NCBI GenBank assembly: GCA_022414725.1
Contig: CM039463.1
Coordinates: 30,920,328-30,984,327 of the forward strand
DNA length: 64,000 nucleotides
Origin: Microglena sp. YARC
Taxonomy: Eukaryota; Chlorophyta; Chlorophyceae; Chlamydomonadales; Chlamydomonadaceae
Direction: 5' to 3'
Made by a program: the position numbers and the translations under genes. Of the stretch, positions 48,886-55,245 are shown piece by piece; the stretch's first letter is position 1, and each line of letters opens with the position of its first letter. Below the pieces are notes generated by a model. The model saw only the letters and a list, made by a program, of their open reading frames with translations. It did no database searches and was not told the origin of the DNA.

Positions 48886-49008
48886 TACTAAATCGCCTCT
48901 GCAGGTGATTGGGAGCCTATTGCCAACGTGGACACCAATAAAAAGATTAAAAAGTGGAAAAGATGCAAGGCCTCTTGGTGGTATGCTGTCAATGATAAGA
49001 GGAATTAG
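36106..49008 (+). CDS. Chromodomain protein gene, seven exons, 370 residues
   Basis: Exons 36106-36183, 38295-38620, 40210-40637, 42089-42162, 44495-44547, 47030-47079 and 48905-49008 join with GT-AG borders and matching phases (0, 2, 1, 0, 2, 1); the total is 1,113 nt including TAG. Residues 1-80 hold GRRVKDGEK, TGTVKFGPF and AVEWDN, which suggests an SH3-like barrel (Tudor or CAP-Gly type, uncertain). A KRAR basic patch ends near 135. Residues 140-260 contain three acidic repeats (EEVAEDEEAS type). Residues 293-355 form a chromodomain: DYEVEQVMDE, LVKWRGF, an insert of about 17 residues, then DWEP and a K-rich helix. Y294, W315 and F318 occupy the places of the methyl-lysine cage. By family knowledge it would bind methylated histone tails in the nucleus. 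The gene model is inferred from sequence only; the start could lie upstream. Confidence 0.72.
36530..36620 (+). repeat. (CT)n microsatellite
   Basis: About 35 uninterrupted CT pairs are followed by CTGTCTCTGT variants. It lies in the first intron of the chromodomain gene. Confidence 0.97.
36650..38294 (+). repeat. 175-bp array of decoy acceptors plus copies of the start of exon 2
   Basis: Eight spaced units, counting exon 2 itself, have acceptor-like ends immediately before 37,076, 37,251, 37,421, 37,596, 37,770, 37,945, 38,120 and 38,295 (periods 170-175). Each contains intron sequence, a pyrimidine-rich acceptor and a copy of the first ~50 nt of exon 2. Copies at 37,770, 37,945 and 38,120 end in an in-frame TAG after about 16 codons. 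An older partial unit lies at 36,650-36,790, separated by unrelated sequence with a GGAGTG-rich patch (36,950-37,050). Confidence 0.92.
38295..38620 (+). CDS. Chromodomain gene, exon 2
   Basis: The acceptor is CCCCCCGCAG and the donor AAG|GTACGG; the exon ends in phase 2. It encodes TGTVKFGPFHDPNREFK, AVEWDN, VKVLRPM and a Ser/Pro-rich stretch ending in GRKRAR. An internal TTCAAG|GTATGC at 38,346 could serve as an alternative donor. This is notable because all upstream pseudo-copies of this exon also stop matching at that point. Confidence 0.75.
38640..39960 (+). repeat. CTTG / TTTCATTTCA low-complexity block in intron 2
   Basis: Runs of (CTTG)n alternate with TTTTCATTTCATTTTCATTT segments; the purest (CTTG)n is 39,625-39,735, followed by a 9-bp TTGCTCTGC repeat (39,743-39,845). 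The very long Leu/Ala/Cys/Phe-rich open frames are read-through. The real exons on either side splice in phase across this block. Confidence 0.95.
40210..40637 (+). CDS. Chromodomain gene, exon 3 (acidic repeats)
   Basis: The acceptor is TTTTACTTGCAG and the donor CCCG|GTGAGT. It starts in phase 2 and ends in phase 1. It encodes PTRSIAQKLKVEAAIEQDA, then three imperfect ~40-residue acidic repeats rich in D, E, G and S, and ends CRYPKELCCRP. Codon use is ordinary and no stop interrupts it. Confidence 0.75.
40592..41130 (+). repeat. Array of copies of the exon 3 donor junction
   Basis: About five units of 110-140 bp repeat the last ~45 nt of exon 3 plus its donor: CTGCAGACCCG|GTGAGT occurs at 40,627 and 40,741, and degenerate forms at 40,879, 40,989 and 41,103. 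The fourth and fifth still have GTGAGT. The intervening part carries GTGTGTGGTGGGGTG and GAACAAAATGGG. Confidence 0.92.
41143..41280 (+). mobile_element. MITE-like palindromic element, copy 2
   Basis: It begins GACCGGCATATCAT and ends TTGCCGGTCTCT, with the family core TGGTAACTTTAATCTAGTCAG inside. It lies in intron 3 of the chromodomain gene. It is shorter than other copies because the right palindrome is reduced. Confidence 0.78.
41490..42070 (+). repeat. 580-bp polypyrimidine tract
   Basis: The + strand is almost only C and T: CCCTCCCTCC, CTCTCTCTCC and runs of C alternate, with three or four larger blocks built on CCTCCGTCTCTCTCTCC. It ends about 20 bp before the acceptor of exon 4, so it doubles as an extreme polypyrimidine tract. 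Open frames here are low complexity. Confidence 0.95.
42089..42162 (+). CDS. Chromodomain gene, exon 4 (first chromodomain strand)
   Basis: The acceptor is TTGCTCCCAG and the donor GATGAA|GTAAGT, phase 1 in and phase 0 out. It encodes GDIAPDDIPQDDMEG followed by DYEVEQVMDE, the typical opening of a chromodomain. Its last ~33 nt are the source of the cassette-exon array that follows. Confidence 0.78.
42199..42261 (+). CDS. Candidate cassette exon 4b
   Basis: Flanked by TTTTATACAG and GTAAGT, 63 nt, phase 0 at both ends. It encodes ILGGGGGRGGGDYEVEQVMDE minus nothing: a Gly-rich linker and the first chromodomain strand. It can be added after exon 4 without shifting the frame. Whether it is spliced in is unknown. 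Confidence 0.45.
42298..42360 (+). CDS. Candidate cassette exon 4c
   Basis: Same length, splice sites and phase as the preceding cassette; the only change within the copied strand is a silent GTC to GTT (Val). Intact. Confidence 0.45.
42396..42461 (+). CDS. Candidate cassette exon 4d
   Basis: 66 nt, phase 0 at both ends, with acceptor TATACAG and donor GTTAGT. It is one GGT longer than its neighbours and has F in place of V in the EQVMDE part. It is intact apart from the weaker donor. Confidence 0.4.
42498..42557 (+). pseudogene. Cassette exon 4e with lost donor
   Basis: 60 nt, open in phase 0 (LLVSGGGGGG then EYEVEQVMDE), with acceptor TTTAAACAG. The position of the donor reads TTAAGT, so it cannot be used as an independent exon by normal GT-AG rules. 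Confidence 0.5.
42906..43130 (+). repeat. GGT-rich repeat, ~60-bp units
   Basis: Units of the form GGTGGTGGGATAAGTAGAGG alternate with GGTGGTGATGGGAGCAGTGG. It appears to be an expansion of the GGT linker of the cassette exons. No splice sites of quality remain. Confidence 0.85.
43312..43336 (+). repeat. G25 homopolymer
   Basis: An unbroken run of 25 G. A similar run (44,247-44,267) closes the following duplication, and both are followed by a GATTTCGAT segment, so the run is part of the duplicated element. Confidence 0.95.
43393..43541 (+). mobile_element. MITE-like palindromic element, copy 3
   Basis: It runs from GGGACCGGCATATCATATG to ATAATGCCGTTCCCT with the common core. It was duplicated together with its surroundings, giving copy 4. 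Confidence 0.85.
43797..43945 (+). mobile_element. MITE-like palindromic element, copy 4
   Basis: Identical in layout to copy 3 and created by the 404-bp duplication, not by an independent insertion. Confidence 0.85.
44247..44267 (+). repeat. G21 homopolymer
   Basis: An unbroken run of 21 G after TGTGTT, as at 43,312. Both the leading AAAAT/TGTGTTG and trailing GATTTCGAT are shared with the first run. Confidence 0.95.
44495..44547 (+). CDS. Chromodomain gene, exon 5 (LVKWRGF core)
   Basis: The acceptor is TTTTCCTTGCGTAG and the donor AACT|GTGAGT, phase 0 in and phase 2 out. The 53 nt encode VQIGADTWVLVKWRGFQ, the central strand of a chromodomain with its conserved W and aromatic. This exon is what identifies the domain. 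Confidence 0.78.
44580..44850 (+). repeat. ~20-bp minisatellite ATTCTGTATGGATGTTACAG
   Basis: About a dozen units, alternating TTTTACAGATTC and GTTACAGATTC forms. It lies just inside the fifth intron of the chromodomain gene. Each unit carries a TTACAG that resembles an acceptor. Confidence 0.9.
45030..45260 (+). repeat. GTT/GGT repeat with repeated TTTGTTACAGGTCCTAG
   Basis: TTTTTGTTACAGGTCCTAG occurs four times (near 45,037, 45,122, 45,143 and 45,231) among GGTGGTGTTGTTTTTG units. Each is a decoy acceptor in an intron. Confidence 0.88.
45380..45595 (+). repeat. ~18-bp minisatellite GTTTTGGATGTTAAGG
   Basis: About ten units, some shortened, within the same intron. Confidence 0.92.
45664..45833 (+). 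repeat. 85-bp tandem duplication
   Basis: GGTGAGCAGAGAAAGCGAGC begins unit 1 at 45,664 and a near copy begins unit 2 at 45,749. Both end with GGGCAGTTGGCTTGGCACCA. A third start is seen at 45,833. Confidence 0.9.
46009..46065 (+). repeat. C-run followed by (CA)n
   Basis: A run of C continues into CACACA with one interruption (ACAAACACA). Intronic. Confidence 0.95.
46150..46319 (-). mobile_element. MITE-like palindromic element, copy 5
   Basis: It begins GGGAACGGCAATATGATATC and ends ATATGCCGGTCTCT, inverted relative to copy 2, with the core AGGCTGAAGTTACCATTTAT. It sits immediately before the acceptor array of intron 5. Confidence 0.85.
46320..47029 (+). repeat. Array of copies of the exon 6 acceptor region
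   Basis: Four units carry CCATGGCCTATGTAACACTA followed by CTACAG-type acceptors, before 46,364, 46,706, 46,871 and 47,030 (the last is exon 6). Each also carries CCCCTAAATTTGCAGTG and GGGTGCCAAA segments. Related GATTCCAGACTTTCCAATAC fragments lie at about 45,270, 45,890 and 46,368. Confidence 0.88.
47030..47079 (+). CDS. Chromodomain gene, exon 6 (domain insert)
   Basis: The 50-nt exon lies between CTACAACAG and donor AAAG|GTGGGT. Only the frame needed to join exons 5 and 7 is used (RPGLKGGIPKGNSEAK); it is open and lengthens the loop before DWEP. It is the least certain exon, since another frame is also open and three acceptor-like copies lie upstream. Confidence 0.5.
47187..47324 (+). 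mobile_element. MITE-like palindromic element, copy 6, 5'-truncated
   Basis: The GACCGGCATATC end is missing; the copy begins inside, near AGCGAGTATGATATCATACG, and ends normally in ACTGCCGTTCCCT. It lies in intron 6. Confidence 0.75.
47325..47535 (+). repeat. Dispersed repeat, paralogue of 63,190-63,570
   Basis: Shared blocks include AGTCAGCCACTG, TTTCAACAGTT.TGGAC, AAGTTGCGT, GGCTGAATAG and GCTGAAAA.AAAAGC in the same order. No coding potential was recognised. Confidence 0.75.
47540..48175 (+). repeat. 21-bp minisatellite AAACCATCAGAAATCAACAAG
   Basis: About 30 units. Because 21 is a multiple of 3 the minus strand reads as a long Leu/Ile/Ser-rich frame (LLISDGF type), which I reject as coding because it lies within an intron and is periodic at DNA level. 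Confidence 0.93.
48180..48822 (+). repeat. Minisatellite with an 81-bp higher-order unit
   Basis: The basic motif is CTGCCATGCATGTGAACAAA; the sub-unit with ATCACGCTGGAACACACC gives an 81-bp period between about 48,565 and 48,760. The plus-strand frame CHECDQAKKPAMHV is a by-product. Confidence 0.9.
48823..48883 (+). repeat. C-run followed by (CA)n
   Basis: C12 followed by about 25 CA pairs, 21 bp before the acceptor of exon 7. Confidence 0.96.
48905..49008 (+). CDS. Chromodomain gene, exon 7 (DWEP and C-terminus)
   Basis: The acceptor CGCCTCTGCAG follows a long CA tract. It encodes DWEPIANVDTNKKIKKWK and a short tail ending in TAG at 49,006-49,008. The WEP motif followed by a basic helix is the normal end of a chromodomain. 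Confidence 0.7.
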
Positions 49009-49019
49009 TCTTTGGCATG

Positions 49020-49870
49020 CGGCTAGTAGTGTGGAATGTAGCTGATCAACTGCTCCAACCTATCGGCCACCTTGCCCTTGTCCACTAACGCGTGTGGCTA
49101 GTAGCTGAGCAGCTGTCCCGACATGCCAGCGGCTTGGCCGTCATGCACTACATGTAGCGAGTAGCTGAGCAGCTGTCCCAACCTGCCCGCCACTTTGCCC
49201 TAATGCACTACTGCATGTGGCTAGTAGCTGAGGAGCTGCCCAAACCTTTTAACCACTTTGCCTTCGTGCACTACCACATGTGGCTAGTAGCTGAGGAGCT
49301 GCAGGACCTGTCCGCCACTTTGCCTTTATGCACTACCACGTGTAGCTAGTAGCTGAGGAGCTGCCCCAACCTTGTAGCCACTTAGCCCTCATGTACCACC
49401 ACATGTGGCTAGTAGCTGAGGAGCTGCAGGACCTGTCCGCCACTTTGCCCTCATGCACTACCACATGTGGCTAGTAGCTGAGGAGCTGCCTGGCCTGTCC
49501 GCCACTTTGCCCTCATGCACTTCCACATGTGGCTAGTAGCTGAAGAGCTGCAGGACCTGCCCGCCACTTTGCCCTCATGCACTACCACATGTGGCTAGTA
49601 GCTGAGGAGCTGCCCCAACCTTTTACCCACGTTGCCCTCATGCACTACCACGTGTGGCTAGTAGCCGAGGAGCTGCCTGACCTGTCCGCCACTTTGCTCT
49701 CATGCACTACTATATGTGGCTAGTAGCTGAGGAGCTGCTTGACCTGCCCTGTCCGCCACTTAGCCCTCATGCACTGCCACATGTGGCTAGTAGCTGAAGA
49801 GCTGCCTAACCTGTCCGCCACTTTGTCCTCATGCACTACCACATTCAGCTAGTAACTGAGGACTGGCCCT
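49020..49870 (+). repeat. ~61-bp minisatellite downstream of the chromodomain stop codon
   Basis: About 14 units built from GGCTAGTAGCTGAGGAGCTG, CCTGTCCGCCACTTTGCCCT and CATGCACTACCACATGT. It begins 12 bp after the stop codon and may fall in the 3' UTR. No reading frame stays open for long. Confidence 0.95.
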
Positions 49871-50198
49871 ATTGACTGTCTAGTGGTAGCTTTAACAAGT
49901 CATGTGGGTTGTAGCAAGACAAGACAAGGTGAAGTAGAATTGGAGATTGAAAATGAGTACGAGCTGCCCCAGGACGTGAGATCGAAGGAACCCTCCTGTT
50001 TGCACGTACCGTACATGCTGGAGAATGGCTACTGTGTTGGGTTAATTTGGTTTCGTATAAATGTATATTGTATATTGCTATGGGATGTTGCGCAAGTCTC
50101 TTTAACCTACTTGACTACCCTGGACTATGCACACCGAAGCATGCATGCACACCTAACACAAATATATATAGGGTTATATATTATTTATATATTATGTT

Positions 50199-50234
<36 letters not shown>

Positions 50235-50308
50235 ATATAAACATAACATAACATAAGCATACATGCACAACTAAACATAAGATAAGCATACTTGCCACCT
50301 AAACGTAC
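49871..50308 (+). other. Unassigned stretch with an open frame and a TA microsatellite
   Basis: A 122-residue frame from 49,883 has a plausible-looking acidic start (GEVELEIENEYELPQ) but runs into an AT-rich tract (50,160-50,245, mostly TATATA). I recognise no family. It may be decayed retroelement sequence, given what follows. Confidence 0.4.
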
Positions 50309-50584
50309 ATGCCCAGGTCGTGTCCAGTGTGTATATTGATTTCAAATATTACTTATGCGACTTGGATGTCGTCAGATGATAGAAGTTGTTGTTGCACGTA
50401 CACTAACTTATTGCATAATACGGATGTGATTAAATGCATAGCAAGACTATGTCTTCGAGCTCACACTTTAAATGTTGAATCTGAAAGGAGTTCCTCTCGT
50501 TCTAGTAGAACTTGCAGGTGCTGTGATATGGTGGTTGATGGTAGAAGAGTGGAACAAAATGAAATGCAATGTGTTTCGTGTTAG
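50309..50584 (+). pseudogene. Remnant of a non-LTR retrotransposon C-terminus
   Basis: The 91-residue frame contains LCLRAHTLNVESER, RTCRCCD and VEQNEMQCVSC. This is the layout of the cysteine-histidine motif at the end of many non-LTR reverse transcriptases (RL.AH.L, C-x2-C, VE.E.H...C), with Q where the histidine is expected. It is a short fragment, without RT motifs, and differs from the family at 51.3 and 58.2 kb. Confidence 0.5.
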
Positions 50585-51282
50585 ACTGTTCTTTACATTC
50601 TGAGAATTTCGAATGTCTTTTATATTCTGGGGGATTTTTATTTTAACATTGTTTTTTGAGAAATTGAACCTTTGGTCGATAAAGACTCCAGCATGAGGCT
50701 GGACATGAATCCTGGTTCCTTTAAAGGGTGGAAATATCTTAAATATTTTATTTAAATGCGAAAAGAATCGCGCAATTAAATTATCGTCCCATTTGGGATG
50801 ACGATTAAATTATAATCGTAGATTTAACTTATCATTGTACACGAATCTGGGGCCCCCGGTGATAAACGATTGTTTCGGGTCCAGTTCATCAGTATTTTTT
50901 CGTTTTAGCCCCTCCTGTGACGGTCTGGCCCTTACTCCCTTGCATGCACAACAACAACATGCACATACATTGATCGAGCATGCACCCAGAAGCAGAACCA
51001 TGTCCCCGTGTGATCTGGCTGAGGTTAGTATTTTTGGGCCAGTACAAAACGAAGGGCCTGTCGCATAGGACCATATTTATTTATTTACATCCGTTCACAT
51101 ATGATATTTCAAAGTTGAGGGAAAGCGAAAATCATAATTGGAAATGAGGTCTTGGTTTCTTTGATGCTCTTTACACGATATATTTAAATTTACTTTAAAA
51201 GCGGTACATTTACATTGTTTTCACTGCAGAAGACGGCTAGCAGCCGAATTGATGGCTGGAGGCATGTAACCAAGTTCATTTA
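50585..51282. other. AT-rich spacer, nothing recognised
   Basis: No open frame of weight, repeat or RNA gene is seen. It includes a short imperfect inverted repeat near 50,779-50,815 (ATCGTCCCA ... TGGGATGACGAT). Confidence 0.5.
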
Positions 51283-51557
51283 TTGTCTGTTGAATCACAA
51301 GGTCTGTACTCGCTATACTCTATAATAGATAAAAATAATAATTTGGAGGCTGTCGATGTCAAAGGTATTGTGTCTGAAGTTTTTGAGTCATGGGGGTTGA
51401 AGTCCCCAAGTGGCACCAATACAGTCAGAGACATCCCTAATGAGAGAAGGGTTGGCTTTAAACGCCTCCAATACCAGAAAAATGGTTCGCAGCCAACAGT
51501 AATGATGAGAATGGCTTGATTCCCTTTATATCCGCCTTACATAAGCGGGATCAGATT
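51283..51557 (+). pseudogene. Non-LTR retrotransposon copy L, part before the LTR insertion
   Basis: From about 51,339 the protein LEAVDVKGIVSEVFESWG, RDIPNERRVGFKRLQYQK matches the inverted copy at 57.9-58.9 kb. An extra A run (near 51,478) shifts the frame. The element is 5'-truncated. It is cut after AGATT by the LTR element and resumes at 57,178. Confidence 0.75.
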
Positions 51558-52561
51558 TGTTATTGACTGATTTATATATCAGTCTCTGAGTCGGCATAAT
51601 GTACACCGGTACCTTTCCCTCCTGGTACCGCATTGCCTGCCGCCAGGCCACAGGCTAGCTGTGACCTGCACGTGACTGCAGTACCCTGCAGTACCCTGCA
51701 GTACACATCTCTATTCTATATGATTGCGCCTGTTGCGCTAGGGCGCGCAGAGCTTAGGCCCATGGCGCCACTTTTATGTAAGGGCAACGACGCTTTCGGC
51801 GAATTTCATCTTCCATACTGCATCATAGCAAGAGTACTTGGGCTCAACTTTAATTGCATCTTCTCAGACAGCTCCATGTCTAAGGCCAGGCTCGGTGGTG
51901 GAGCGAGATCGGAACTCGGGTCAGAGCCAGGCTGGTGATCTATTCCCGGTGTGCGACGTTCAAATGGTTAAGTCATCGGACCAAGTTGCAAGCTTTGTCT
52001 AGGTAGCCACAAAGCATACTTGGGGGATGCATAGGGTACACCTACATGTAGGGGGGAAGGTCTAGCTAGGCCTCATGGGGACCATGAGCACTCCCCACAT
52101 AGGCAAGCCTTAATGGGGGTGCCTAGGCAGTGTCATGTGGCATATATCTGCAAGTACATGGCACATGTTGCACACCTTGCAGCTCTACCTCCTATGGATG
52201 TGTACTCCATGTATTCCCCAAACAGGCCACATGGGCACCCAACCATAGCTTGCAACTTGGTCCGTTCACTTGTACGTTTTTAAGTTCCACCCTTGGTTTG
52301 TGTGTGTAACGTGAATAGCCTATTTACATCAAATTTGAGGCATGGGAATACAAGGAGAACCCAGCAAAAGGATGGCCATGCACCACATCATTAAATTAAT
52401 TGTAAAAAGGCCCAACTGCAGCCCATACACAATGTGACGAATCCATCTTCACATAAAATATACAAAAATAAACATACATGAGCTTAAACTTTGGAGACCC
52501 TACGCTTAATAGCATCTTCTCCTCTATCGAGCCTATGCCGTTGTAACAATCTTACATTCAC
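51558..52561 (+). repeat. 5' LTR, interrupted by an insertion
   Basis: It matches the 228-bp 3' LTR over 51,558-51,739 and 52,507-52,561. One extra 14-bp CTGCAGTACCCTGC-type repeat is present compared with the 3' LTR. Between them lies a ~767-bp segment absent from the 3' LTR. Confidence 0.85.
51740..52506. mobile_element. Insertion inside the 5' LTR, with a foldback element
   Basis: The segment is flanked by CGCT on both sides (51,736-51,739 and 52,503-52,506), a possible 4-bp target duplication, and begins AGGG and ends CCCTA. Inside it GGACCAAGTTGCAAGC (51,978-51,993) and its exact reverse complement (52,248-52,263) form the arms of a ~286-bp foldback structure; similarity extends a little beyond both arms. 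No protein is encoded. It could be one element or two nested ones. Confidence 0.55.
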
Positions 52562-53057
52562 AGGTTATGTGCGCCGTCTTTAGACGCTAACGAAGAACAG
52601 CCGCTGATTTCCGCGTTCGGATTCAGTTCCCCTCTGACTTGTCGAAGGCCCGAGTTTTAACTAAGCACCTGGATTCCCTGTGCGGATCCTACTTCCCGCT
52701 GCTCCGCCTGCCGCTTCCTACCAAGAATCCTTGGATCTGCCACTGCGTCCTACGACTGGAGCAAGCAAGAGCGACCACAAGTCACCGAAATCTATGAAGT
52801 GCGTATAGGACGACGCCCTCACCGAGACCCACACAGTGCTGTATTGATCTCAGACGATCAATTTGTCAACGCCTCCAGCTTAACAGAAGCTTCTGTCGTC
52901 GAACATTGCCGCTTGGCAACGTTCACCCCTCCGGTAATCCGCTGGATCCCTTTGGATCGCCGATTCCTACACACACTCCCTCCCCTCTTCCCCTGCCCCG
53001 CCCTCGTAACTCTCCCTTACCCAACACTCCGACCTACAACGCCAAGAAGACCTCACA
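52562..53057 (+). other. Leader of the LTR element
   Basis: This lies between the 5' LTR and the gag start. A Pro-rich overlapping frame at 52,906 is judged a shadow. I see no clear primer-binding site next to the LTR end. Confidence 0.5.
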
Positions 53058-54989
53058 ATGCAACCTCCCAGAATATTCACCTGTAACAACCTCTACACCT
53101 GGCGTAGCGCCAGGCAGAATATCCTCCTTGCCCTCAAATCAGATAGGGATACCATTGCCGTTGCTTTCGACTGCCAACAAGCGGTCGTCGCTGGCGAGCC
53201 TGATGACTCTGATGGTTACCCTGCTGATGATATTAGTAACCCTCCTGTTGCGGCTGCTGACCCAGCTGTTCCGGCTGCCCCTAGGATTGGTGTCCCCAAC
53301 AGGATCTCGACCTGGAAGAATAACAAAGCCTTCAAGATCATCATAGACCATGTATCAGATGGGATCCAGCAGGCCATCCATGCCCAAACAGATATGGCCA
53401 CTAGAGCTTTCAGGTTTCTAGATGCCCTGTACTCTGAGGATGGTAGCAGGCTAGAGCATACCACCCTGACTGCCATCATGGGATTACGTATGACACCTAC
53501 TGAATCCCTGCAGACATACCTCTCCAGGGCGGCTGACCTGTACTCCCAGATTCCCAAGATAGCAAATCTCCACATCGTCTCCACCAGCAACTACCTGAAC
53601 CTCATTGTCAAAGGCCTGAACTCCCGCTCTGAATATGATGGTTACATCAATCAGTTAAACCCTACTGCTATAACCACCTTTTCCATTCTCCAAAGTGCCC
53701 TCTTCAACTGGTGCGTAGTGAAGCAAGTTGACCCTGCACCATCTCCCGAAGAGGCTGAGCTGGCAGCTGCAGCCTACAGGACCAGGAGGCCTTTCAACAG
53801 CAAGCACCTCCCATTCAGAGACAGGAAAATCAACCACAAGACGATGACCTGCTGGAACTGTGGGGGAATAGGCCACAACTCCAGAGAGTGTATCAGTGAT
53901 GACACTGATCTGGCTTTCAGGCCAGCAGACTCAGATGAAGCTGACCGTGGATCTAAGTCACCCCCTAAAGACAGAAATGACAAGGACCATGACGACAAGA
54001 AGGACCCTAAGAAGACCAGTCCAGCCAGGAGGCGTCAAAAGAGATACCCAAGCAAGGGACGCCATGCCCATGTTGCTGATGGTGATCAGTCCACCTCCAA
54101 CTCTGACAGTGAGGGTGAACAACACAACTTCCTGTCCCTGGCACTGGATGAGGACAACCTCCAGCCCATGACTTTTGCTACACCAACCAGAGGCAAGTCT
54201 GTTTCTTTTGCCTTGCCACCTGACCCCCTGGCTGATACAGCATTCTTTGGACAAATTAGTGCTGCTGATGAATGCACTATAGAAGATGGAGAAGTTTTCC
54301 AGGCAGCACTGCAGACAGAATGGATCATAGATACTGCAGCGCACTCTCATGCAACAAGTAACATCTCCCATCTGCATGACATTCAGGACCTCCAACAGCC
54401 TATTAGGCTGCAGCTGGCAGATCAAGACTCTCCACCTATCCTCTGCAAGCAGATAGGAAAGGCCAAGATCAAGGGCCATGGCAGGACTCTGATCATCCTG
54501 AACAATGTACTTCTTGCTGACTGCAACATGCCCAACATCATTAGCATTCATGCAGCCACCAGCCTGTGCCCAGACCTCCAAGTTCACCTGTCCAAGACCC
54601 AAGCCACACTCTCCATCCCAAGACCATCTGGTACCAAACTGCTACTCTCATGCCCCAAAAGGCATGGACTCTATCTTACCCAAACTTCACCAGTCCCTGC
54701 CAGTAATCCCTCTATCCCTGTGGACCCTACCATTGCCTACATCATGATGGTCACCACTCCATCAGCTCACACTGACTCTGAGACAGGGCAGTACCCACCC
54801 ACTCATGAGACCTCCCCCAGTAGAGCTGATCAAGACTGCCACCCCTCTACTTCTGATCCATCTGCACCCCACACTGATTCTGAGATAGGGCAGTACCCAC
54901 CCACTCATGTGGAGGCAGATCAAGACCTCCAGGACTTCCCCTCTACTTACCTTCTGCCCCATCTGCACCCCACACTGATTCTGAGATAG
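53058..54989 (+). CDS. Gag-protease polyprotein of the LTR element, frameshifted near its end
   Basis: The 643-residue frame begins MQPPRIFTCNNLYTWRSARQ. Residues 1-250 resemble a copia-type Gag (WKNNKAFKIIIDHVS, FLDALYSEDGS, YLSRAADLYSQ, VKGLNSRSEYDGYINQL). A CCHC zinc knuckle, CWNCGGIGHNSREC, lies near residue 275; then comes a highly charged Lys/Asp-rich stretch. Near residue 425 WIIDTAAHSHATSN has the layout of a copia aspartic protease site, but reads DTA where D-S/T-G is usual. The C-terminal part enters a 96-bp tandem repeat. A 5-bp insertion at about 54,949 (one repeat unit is 101 bp) moves the rest into another frame. Role by family: virus-like particle formation and packaging. Confidence 0.82.
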   Translation: MQPPRIFTCNNLYTWRSARQNILLALKSDRDTIAVAFDCQQAVVAGEPDDSDGYPADDISNPPVAAADPAVPAAPRIGVPNRISTWKNNKAFKIIIDHVSDGIQQAIHAQTDMATRAFRFLDALYSEDGSRLEHTTLTAIMGLRMTPTESLQTYLSRAADLYSQIPKIANLHIVSTSNYLNLIVKGLNSRSEYDGYINQLNPTAITTFSILQSALFNWCVVKQVDPAPSPEEAELAAAAYRTRRPFNSKHLPFRDRKINHKTMTCWNCGGIGHNSRECISDDTDLAFRPADSDEADRGSKSPPKDRNDKDHDDKKDPKKTSPARRRQKRYPSKGRHAHVADGDQSTSNSDSEGEQHNFLSLALDEDNLQPMTFATPTRGKSVSFALPPDPLADTAFFGQISAADECTIEDGEVFQAALQTEWIIDTAAHSHATSNISHLHDIQDLQQPIRLQLADQDSPPILCKQIGKAKIKGHGRTLIILNNVLLADCNMPNIISIHAATSLCPDLQVHLSKTQATLSIPRPSGTKLLLSCPKRHGLYLTQTSPVPASNPSIPVDPTIAYIMMVTTPSAHTDSETGQYPPTHETSPSRADQDCHPSTSDPSAPHTDSEIGQYPPTHVEADQDLQDFPSTYLLPHLHPTLILR

Positions 54990-55245
54990 GGCAGTACCCA
55001 CCCACTCATGTGGAGGCAGATCAAGACCTCCAGGACTTCCCCTCTACTTCTGCCCCATCTGCACCCCACACTGATTCTGAGACAGGGCAGTACCCACCCA
55101 CTCATGTGGAGGCAGATCAAGACCTCCAGGACTTTCCCTCTACTTCTGCTCCATCTGCACCCCACACTGATTTTGAGACAGGGCAGTACCCACCCACTCA
55201 TGTGGAGGCAGATCAAGACCTCCAGGACCATCCTCCCCCTATCTG
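54766..55245 (+). repeat. 96-bp coding tandem repeat in the LTR element
   Basis: Units contain GACAGGGCAGTACCCACCCA and GAGGCAGATCAAGACCTCCA (starts of the latter at 54,912, 55,013, 55,109 and 55,205; spacing 101, 96, 96). They encode a 32-residue unit with GQYPPTHVEADQDLQD. The 101-bp spacing marks the frameshifting insertion. Confidence 0.93.

Noticed and set aside
48373..48891. 172-residue frame with repeated CHECDQ, resembling a Cys-rich repeat protein
   Set aside because: The 81-bp period explains it; it lies between a proven intron body and the exon 7 acceptor and ends in a CA microsatellite.
52906..53346. 146-residue Pro-rich frame overlapping gag
   Set aside because: Alternative frame of the gag start; composition typical of a shadow and no family recognised.
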